Shown here piece by piece: positions 8,354 to 12,748 of a stretch of 12,748 nt of DNA. A program made the position numbers and the translations under genes. Below the pieces are notes generated by a model, which was not told the DNA's origin, ran no database searches, and was given only the letters and a program-made list of their open reading frames with translations. Within the stretch, counting starts at the first letter, position 1, and every line of letters begins with the position of its first letter. This stretch comes from Lachnospiraceae bacterium (lineage in GTDB: Bacteria > Bacillota > Clostridia > Lachnospirales > Lachnospiraceae), in the NCBI GenBank assembly GCA_017420605.1, contig JAFOIS010000307.1, forward strand, positions 1 through 12,748, given 5' to 3'.

Positions 8354-8361
8354 TACAGAAG

Positions 8362-9411
8362 ATGGCAGAATTTGATCACAGCCAGGACCGCGAGAAGGCC
8401 CTTGCTGCCGCGATCGGACAGATCGAAAAACAATTCGGCAAAGGCACGGTCATGAAGCTCGGTGAAAACGGCGCTTCTCTCAATGTGGAGACGGTGCCCA
8501 CCGGATCGCTCGCGCTGGACCTTGCGCTCGGCATGGGCGGCATTCCGAAGGGAAGGATCATTGAGATCTTCGGACCGGAATCCAGCGGAAAAACGACCGT
8601 AGCGCTGCACATGGTCTCGGAAGTGCAGAAGAGGGGCGGGATCGCCGGCTTCATCGACGCGGAACACGCGCTCGATCCCGTGTACGCCAGAAACATCGGC
8701 GTCGATATCGACAACCTCTATGTTTCCCAGCCGGATTCGGGGGAACAGGCGCTTGAGATCGCGGAAACGATGGTACGCTCCGGCGCCGTCGACATCATTG
8801 TCGTCGACTCGGTGGCAGCCCTTGTCCCGAAGAAAGAGATCGACGGCGAGATGGGCGATTCCGTCGTCGGACTGCAGGCACGCCTGATGAGCCAGGCACT
8901 CCGCAAGCTTACGGCGGCGGTAAGCAAAACAAAATGCATCGTGATCTTCATCAACCAGCTTCGCGAGAAGATCGGCGTCATGTTCGGCAACCCCGAAACG
9001 ACGACCGGCGGACGGGCGCTGAAGTTTTATGCCTCGATCCGTCTCGACGTACGCCGTATCGAGACCCTGAAAGCCGGCGGCGAACAGGTCGGCAACCGCA
9101 CCAAGATCAAGGTCGTAAAGAACAAGATCGCGCCTCCTTTCAAGGAAGCGCAGTTCGATATCATGTTCGGCCGCGGCATCTCGCGGGAAGGCGACGTACT
9201 GGACCTTGCGTCGGATTTCGGCATCATCGAAAAGAGCGGCGCCTGGTTTGCCTATATGGGAAGCAAGATCGGCCAGGGCCGGGATAACGCGAAGCTTTAT
9301 CTCGCGAACAATCCGGCCGTCATGGCGGAGATCGAAAACAAGGTCCGCGAGAAAGCCGGCCTGCCGGCCGAAGCGATCGTACCGGAGGCGGAGGAGGCCG
9401 ATGCGCAATGA
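8362..9411 (+). CDS. recA: Recombinase RecA
   Basis: The central homologous recombination protein: it forms ATP-dependent filaments on single-stranded DNA, catalyses strand exchange and triggers LexA self-cleavage. The product is 349 residues, typical length. Walker A is GPESSGKTT (71-79); further motifs are [32 protein letters not shown] (Walker B and loop L1 region) and [29 protein letters not shown] (loop L2). The C-terminal tail is acidic (PEAEEADAQ), as in most RecA proteins. AAGGAG (8348-8353) precedes ATG 8362 by 8 nt. Only 22 nt separate it from glgA, with no credible promoter or SOS box, so recA seems to be transcribed from upstream. recX overlaps its last 11 nt. Confidence 0.98.
   Translation: MAEFDHSQDREKALAAAIGQIEKQFGKGTVMKLGENGASLNVETVPTGSLALDLALGMGGIPKGRIIEIFGPESSGKTTVALHMVSEVQKRGGIAGFIDAEHALDPVYARNIGVDIDNLYVSQPDSGEQALEIAETMVRSGAVDIIVVDSVAALVPKKEIDGEMGDSVVGLQARLMSQALRKLTAAVSKTKCIVIFINQLREKIGVMFGNPETTTGGRALKFYASIRLDVRRIETLKAGGEQVGNRTKIKVVKNKIAPPFKEAQFDIMFGRGISREGDVLDLASDFGIIEKSGAWFAYMGSKIGQGRDNAKLYLANNPAVMAEIENKVREKAGLPAEAIVPEAEEADAQ
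9390..9397 (+). promoter_or_regulatory. Ribosome binding site of recX inside the recA end
   Basis: GGAGGAGG at 9390-9397, embedded in codons for the acidic RecA tail, lies 3-6 nt before ATG 9401. It fixes the recX start there and argues against the longer in-frame extension that reaches back to 9206 entirely inside recA. Confidence 0.75.
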
Positions 9412-9862
9412 AGATAAGAGCGCGAAAGCCGTTCTGATCTCATACCTTGCAAGACGCGATTATGCGGAGGCGGAGCTTCGGTTCCGCCTTCTTCACAAAG
9501 GGTATACGGAAGAGGAGACGGCTGCTGCGCTCGCTTTTGCAAAGGAACGCGGTTATATCGACGACCGCCGCTTTGCCTCGCAGTTTATTTCCGCCGGCAT
9601 GGATCATAAAAGCCGCCGGCGTCTTCATTATGAGCTGTCAGAGCGCGGCCTTGGCGACGACGTGATCCGTTGCGCCCTTGCGGATTATACCGAAGAGGAC
9701 GAAAAACGGTCGGCCGTAAATGCGGCGCGCAAATGGGCGCAGGGCCGCGATCTTACGGATCCCGTAAACCGTGACAAATGCCGCGCATATCTTATCCGGA
9801 ACGGATTTCCGTACGGCTGCGCATGTTCGGCTATAGCAGATTTCCATGATTTTGAGCAGTGA
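9401..9862 (+). CDS. recX: Regulatory protein RecX
   Basis: RecX binds the RecA filament and modulates, usually inhibits, its ATPase and strand-exchange activity. The product is 153 residues of mostly helical, three-helix RecX repeats. The N-terminal block [32 protein letters not shown] followed by [17 protein letters not shown] is the family signature; a second repeat follows ([18 protein letters not shown]), and a third ends near [16 protein letters not shown]. The start is at ATG 9401, overlapping recA by 11 nt and served by a strong ribosome binding site within recA, the usual recA-recX coupling. Its stop at 9860-9862 closes the long gene run; no T-rich terminator follows it. Confidence 0.93.
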   Translation: MRNEDKSAKAVLISYLARRDYAEAELRFRLLHKGYTEEETAAALAFAKERGYIDDRRFASQFISAGMDHKSRRRLHYELSERGLGDDVIRCALADYTEEDEKRSAVNAARKWAQGRDLTDPVNRDKCRAYLIRNGFPYGCACSAIADFHDFEQ

Positions 9863-9870
9863 AAACTGGT

Positions 9871-9887
9871 CATCATTCACAATGATG
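9871..9887. repeat. Perfect 7-bp inverted repeat upstream of the rny -35 box
   Basis: CATCATT (9871-9877) and AATGATG (9881-9887) are perfect complements around a 3-nt centre, ending 2 nt before the rny -35 box. The arms are AT-rich and no T-run follows, so it is a poor intrinsic terminator for recX. It could be a protein-binding site, or chance. Confidence 0.4.
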
Positions 9888-9889
9888 TC

Positions 9890-9918
9890 TTGACAAAGCA
9901 GGATAGAAAACATAAAAT
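9890..9918 (+). promoter_or_regulatory. Sigma-A-type promoter of rny
   Basis: The -35 box TTGACA (9890-9895) is a perfect consensus, the spacer is 17 nt and the -10 box TAAAAT (9913-9918) differs from consensus at one base. Transcription should start near 9925, leaving a leader of about 40 nt. The -10 box sits inside a CAGGATA/TATCCTG inverted repeat (9899-9925). Confidence 0.85.
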
Positions 9919-9925
9919 TATCCTG
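9899..9925. promoter_or_regulatory. Operator-like inverted repeat spanning the rny -10 box
   Basis: CAGGATA (9899-9905) and TATCCTG (9919-9925) are perfect complements 13 nt apart; extending by two pairs adds one mismatch and one further match. The repeat covers the spacer, the -10 box and the expected start site. Most of the left arm would not be transcribed, so an RNA hairpin is unlikely. A repressor site is inferred from position only. Confidence 0.35.
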
Positions 9926-9952
9926 TTGTTTTTTGTACTCTGAAAACTAAAT

Positions 9953-9959
9953 AAGGAGG
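9953..9959 (+). promoter_or_regulatory. Ribosome binding site deciding the GTG start of rny
   Basis: AAGGAGG (9953-9959) is a full anti-16S match. It lies 8 nt before GTG 9968, which fixes that codon as the start. The in-frame GTG at 9959 overlaps the site itself and cannot be the initiator. Confidence 0.8.
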
Positions 9960-9967
9960 TGCTCTAC

Positions 9968-11527
9968 GTGCAAACAGAAACAATTATTGCAATCGTCTGC
10001 GCGCTGATCGCTCTCTTAGCTGCAATTCCTGTCACCTGGAAATTTGCCATTGCCAGCAAAACAAAAGCGGACGCCGCCAAGATCGGAACCGCCGAAGAGA
10101 AGGCAAGAAGCATAATCGACGAGGCAATCAAAGCGGCGGATGCCAAGAAAAGGGAAGCGCTTCTTGAGATCAAGGAGCAGTCCCTGGCGGCCAAAAATGA
10201 AGTGGACCGCGAGATCAAGGACCGGCGTGCTGAAATTACCAAACAGGAGCGAAGGATCCAGTCCAAGGAAGACATTCTCGACCGAAAGACGGATGCGATG
10301 GAGAAGCGAGAAGCAGATTTTGCGTCGCGTGAAGGGAATCTGAAGAAAAAAGAGGCCCGGATCAGCGAACTTGAACAGAAGAAAGTAGCCGAGCTGGAGA
10401 CGATCGCCGGGATGACGACCGCCGAGGCAAAGGAATTCCTTCTGAAGTCTCTGGAAGACAACGTACGGGACGACGTAGCGAAGTTCTACAAGGAGATGCT
10501 CTCCACCGCAAAGGAAGACGCCGATAAAGTCGCGAAGGAATACGTAGTCAATTCCATTCAGCGCTGCGCCGTCGACCATGTTTCGGAGACGACGATCTCT
10601 GTCGTACAGCTTCCCAACGACGAGATCAAGGGACGCATCATCGGCCGTGAGGGCCGGAACATCCGCACCCTTGAAACGATGACCGGCGTCGACCTGATCA
10701 TCGACGATACGCCGGAAGCCGTCGTTCTTTCAAGCTTTGACCCGATCCGCCGCGAGATCGCGCGCATCGCGCTTGAAAAGCTGATCGTAGACGGCCGGAT
10801 CCATCCCGCCAGGATCGAGGAAATGGTCGAGAAGGCCAAGAAGGAGATCGAGGCGAAGATGAAAGAAGCCGGTGAAGCCGCCGCTTATGAAGTCGGCGTG
10901 CATAACCTGCATCCGGAGCTGATCAAACTGCTCGGCAAGATGCAGTACCGTACGTCATTCGGCCAGAACGCCCTGAAGCATTCCATTGAAGTCGCCCAGC
11001 TTTGCGGGCTCCTCGCAGGAGAGTGCGGTGTCGACGTAAGGCTTGCGAAACGCGCGGGTCTTCTGCATGACATCGGCAAATCGGTCGACCATGAGATGGA
11101 GGGATCGCATATCCAGCTTGGTGCGGAGCTGTGCCGGCGTTATAAGGAAAACGATATCGTCATCAATTCCGTGGAAAGCCATCACGGCGATACCGAGCCG
11201 ACGTCGCTGATCGCATGTCTGGTACAGGCGGCCGATGCCATTTCGGCTGCGCGACCGGGCGCAAGACGCGAGACGCTCGACACGTATTCCAACCGTCTGC
11301 ACGATCTCGAAGAGATCGCCGACAGCTTCAAGGGCGTCGGCAAATCTTTCGCGATCCAGGCAGGCCGGGAAGTCAGGATCATGGTCGTTCCGGAACAGGT
11401 CTCGGACGCAGATATGGTACTGCTTGCCAGGGATATTTCAAAAAGGATCGAGGACGAACTCAAATATCCGGGCCAGATCAAGGTCAATGTGATACGCGAG
11501 AGCCGCGTGATCGATTATGCGAAATGA
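9968..11527 (+). CDS. rny: Ribonuclease Y
   Basis: A membrane-anchored endoribonuclease that initiates mRNA decay in Gram-positive bacteria. The product is 519 residues from a GTG start, the usual length. In order: an N-terminal transmembrane helix (about 5-24, [17 protein letters not shown]), a long charged coiled coil (about 30-195), a KH RNA-binding domain around [15 protein letters not shown] (222-236), and an HD hydrolase domain. The HD domain shows H338 (LKHSIEVA), H367-D368 (LLHDIGK) and D423 ([15 protein letters not shown]), the expected metal-binding and catalytic residues. It has its own near-consensus promoter and a strong terminator, so it appears to be monocistronic. Its place after recA-recX is common in Firmicutes. 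Confidence 0.97.
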   Translation: MQTETIIAIVCALIALLAAIPVTWKFAIASKTKADAAKIGTAEEKARSIIDEAIKAADAKKREALLEIKEQSLAAKNEVDREIKDRRAEITKQERRIQSKEDILDRKTDAMEKREADFASREGNLKKKEARISELEQKKVAELETIAGMTTAEAKEFLLKSLEDNVRDDVAKFYKEMLSTAKEDADKVAKEYVVNSIQRCAVDHVSETTISVVQLPNDEIKGRIIGREGRNIRTLETMTGVDLIIDDTPEAVVLSSFDPIRREIARIALEKLIVDGRIHPARIEEMVEKAKKEIEAKMKEAGEAAAYEVGVHNLHPELIKLLGKMQYRTSFGQNALKHSIEVAQLCGLLAGECGVDVRLAKRAGLLHDIGKSVDHEMEGSHIQLGAELCRRYKENDIVINSVESHHGDTEPTSLIACLVQAADAISAARPGARRETLDTYSNRLHDLEEIADSFKGVGKSFAIQAGREVRIMVVPEQVSDADMVLLARDISKRIEDELKYPGQIKVNVIRESRVIDYAK

Positions 11528-11551
11528 GCATTCGTGCAAATTGATCAATAG

Positions 11552-11594
11552 AACAGCCGCAGCGGAGAAAAACGCTGCGGCTGTTTTATTTTTT
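11552..11594 (+). terminator. Strong intrinsic terminator after rny
   Basis: A perfect 13-bp stem (AACAGCCGCAGCG at 11552-11564 pairing with 11573-11585) closes an 8-nt loop, GAGAAAAA. It is followed by a T-rich tract (TTTTATTTTTT, 11584-11594). It begins 24 nt after the rny stop and is a textbook rho-independent terminator. Confidence 0.95.
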
Positions 11595-11709
11595 CCAGCC
11601 TTCGCGGTCTTTTCCGGTCTATATATTGACGATAAAAAACAACGGCGATCTACATCTTGGGTTTTTGGCACATTCTCGGTTTTTGTTGATTTTTCAAGGG
11701 ATTTGACAT
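11595..11709. other. AT-rich non-coding spacer with spaced T-runs upstream of the xerD promoter
   Basis: I see no credible gene here; the short frame through it also runs across the terminator. The stretch is clearly AT-richer than the genes on either side. T-runs are centred near 11664, 11682, 11692 and 11703, and continue into the promoter near 11715. The later ones are spaced about 10-12 nt apart, close to helical phase, so curved DNA or an UP-element-like effect is possible. GGTTTTTG occurs twice (11660-11667 and 11678-11685). Confidence 0.4.
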
Positions 11710-11738
11710 TTGATTTTATGTAAATTTGAGGTTATAAT
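11710..11738 (+). promoter_or_regulatory. Probable sigma-A-type promoter of xerD
   Basis: TTGATT (11710-11715), a 17-nt spacer and a perfect TATAAT (11733-11738) upstream of xerD. Transcription should start near 11745. A perfect TTGACA lies at 11703-11708, but its 24-nt distance to the -10 box is too long. Confidence 0.7.
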
Positions 11739-11801
11739 CATTTGGTATTGAAGGGTGAATTGCTTTTTGCGAACCAAATGAGCGGGGAAAATTTGTCGCA
11801 G

Positions 11802-12695
11802 ATGGAAAAAGCAATTCAAGCATTTATTGCTTATATACACAGAACAAAAGGATCTTCCGAAAACACGGAAGTATCATATCATAGAGATCTTACACATCTT
11901 GCCGAGTATCTTCGTGATTCCAAGGGGATCATGAACTGGGAAGACGTTACCGAGACCGATCTCAATTCCTATATGCTGGATCTGGAGAGGCAGAACTATG
12001 CCGCTTCGTCGGTATGCCGCAATGTGGCGTCCATCCATGCATTTTTCCGCTATCTCGCGAAACGCGGGAAGATCAGCAGGGATCCAAGTGAAGAACTGAA
12101 ACCCCCGAAGGTCGAAAAAAAGGCGCCGCTTATCCTCAGTGTGGATGAGATCGACCGTCTTCTTTCCGCGCCTGACCAGGCGACCGTCAAAGGGCTTCGC
12201 GACAAAGCCATGCTCGAACTTCTGTATGCCACCGGCATGCGTGTTTCGGAGCTTATTTCCCTGCGTGTTCCGGACGTCAATATGCGTCTGCATTATGTCA
12301 TCTGCCGCGACCGCGCAAAAGAGCGCGTCATACCTTTCGGCAGTTCCGCCGAACATGCCCTCAAAGCGTACCTCAAGGAAGGCCGCGAGGCGATGTCCGA
12401 CGGCAGCGACGAGAGCGCGGAATACCTGTTCCCGAATTTCAAAGGGTCCCCGATGACGCGGCAGGGCTTCTGGAAGGTCCTGAAGAGTTATGCGGACGCC
12501 GCCGGCATCACGACCGATATCACGCCGCATACCCTGCGTCACAGTTTCGCTACCCACATGCTCCAGAACGGTGCGGACGTTCGGAGCCTGCAGGAAATGA
12601 TGGGGCATTCCGATATCGCGACCACGCAGGCATACGTCAATATCGGACTTGCGCACATGCGGGAAGTCTACAACAAGGCACATCCACGTAAATGA
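11802..12695 (+). CDS. xerD: Site-specific tyrosine recombinase XerD
   Basis: With XerC, XerD resolves chromosome dimers at dif near the terminus. From ATG 11802 the product is 297 residues, matching the family's usual size. The N-terminal SAM-like core-binding domain (1-100) has SSENTEVSYHRDLTHLAEYL. The catalytic domain has LRDKAMLELLYATGMRVSEL with R147, HTLRHSFATHML with H243 and R246, MGHSDIATTQAY with H269 and the nucleophile Y278. Where E. coli XerD has GKGNKER, this protein reads RDRAKER, so the usual catalytic Lys position is Asp170, with K173 three residues on. Start choice: 11802 gives the canonical N-terminus but its nearest purine run (GGGG, 11784-11787) is far away; ATG 11778 would add 8 residues and has no better site. 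XerD is preferred to XerC on overall similarity to remembered XerD sequence; a paralogous integrase is less likely. Confidence 0.9.
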   Translation: MEKAIQAFIAYIHRTKGSSENTEVSYHRDLTHLAEYLRDSKGIMNWEDVTETDLNSYMLDLERQNYAASSVCRNVASIHAFFRYLAKRGKISRDPSEELKPPKVEKKAPLILSVDEIDRLLSAPDQATVKGLRDKAMLELLYATGMRVSELISLRVPDVNMRLHYVICRDRAKERVIPFGSSAEHALKAYLKEGREAMSDGSDESAEYLFPNFKGSPMTRQGFWKVLKSYADAAGITTDITPHTLRHSFATHMLQNGADVRSLQEMMGHSDIATTQAYVNIGLAHMREVYNKAHPRK

Positions 12696-12717
12696 TTTCG
12701 TTTATGTGAGGGAAGGG

Positions 12718-12748
12718 AAGTGAGCCGGCTTTTGCCGGCTCATTTCTA
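12718..12748 (+). terminator. Intrinsic terminator after xerD, cut by the window edge
   Basis: TGAGCCGGC (12721-12729) pairs perfectly with 12734-12742 around a TTTT loop. AAG before it can pair with TTT after it (one G-U), extending the stem to 12 bp. It begins 22 nt after the xerD stop. Only a short T stretch is visible before the window ends, so its strength cannot be judged; the A/T flanks could let it act on both strands. Confidence 0.75.

Noticed and set aside
8131..9408. Long antisense open frame (about 425 codons) opposite glgA and recA
   Set aside because: It mirrors the codon bias of two firmly identified + strand genes, its protein resembles no family and it has no ribosome binding site or promoter of note.
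9871..9890. Hairpin after recX as a transcription terminator
   Set aside because: The stem is only 7 bp and AT-rich, and it is followed by TCTTGACA rather than a T-run.
11666..11682. TGGCAC resembling a sigma-54 -24 element
   Set aside because: No GC-containing -12 element (TTGC-like) lies at the required distance.
11517..11723. Short + strand open frame (68 codons) between rny and xerD
   Set aside because: It starts inside the rny end, runs through the perfect terminator hairpin and has a composition dictated by T-rich non-coding DNA.
11703..11738. Perfect TTGACA paired with the TATAAT before xerD
   Set aside because: The 24-nt spacing is outside the usable range; TTGATT at 11710 with 17 nt fits the same -10 box.

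Overview
The window is a compact stretch of bacterial housekeeping chromosome from a low-rank Firmicute, most likely a member of the Clostridia and perhaps Lachnospiraceae-like. The evidence is the gene order (Gls24-family gene, nusB, xseA, xseB, tlyA, nadK, argR, recN, then recA, recX, rny), the strong AGGAGG-type ribosome binding sites, the Gram-positive style promoters and the presence of RNase Y. The coding DNA is fairly GC-rich. Every gene is on the + strand. There are no tRNA or rRNA genes, CRISPR arrays, insertion sequences or prophage genes, and I see no sign of an undescribed defence or mobile system.

Layout. (1) 1-752 is the 3' end of prfC (release factor 3), cut by the window edge. 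(2) An extended -10 promoter at 757-785 starts a long, tightly packed gene run: Gls24-family gene (827-1222), nusB, xseA, xseB, tlyA, nadK, argR, recN, glgA, recA and recX (ending at 9862). Neighbours overlap by up to 17 nt or are separated by 22 nt or less, and I see no internal terminator, so this is probably one operon with extensive translational coupling. (3) A 105-nt gap (9863-9967) carries a near-consensus promoter with two inverted repeats and leads to rny (GTG start), which ends at a strong intrinsic terminator (11552-11594). (4) An AT-rich gap with spaced T-runs and a promoter (11710-11738) precedes xerD, which ends at a second hairpin at the window edge.

How the genes fit together. 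The run combines transcription antitermination (NusB), rRNA modification (TlyA), NADP supply (NadK), arginine control (ArgR) and a DNA repair and recombination set (XseA/XseB, RecN, RecA, RecX). XerD, the chromosome dimer resolvase, follows separately. Glycogen synthase (GlgA) is the metabolic outlier, wedged between recN and recA.

The points most worth a second look are: a XerD whose canonical catalytic beta-hairpin lysine appears to be Asp; glgA inserted between recN and recA; the absence of ispA and dxs between xseB and tlyA; and nested inverted repeats around the rny promoter.
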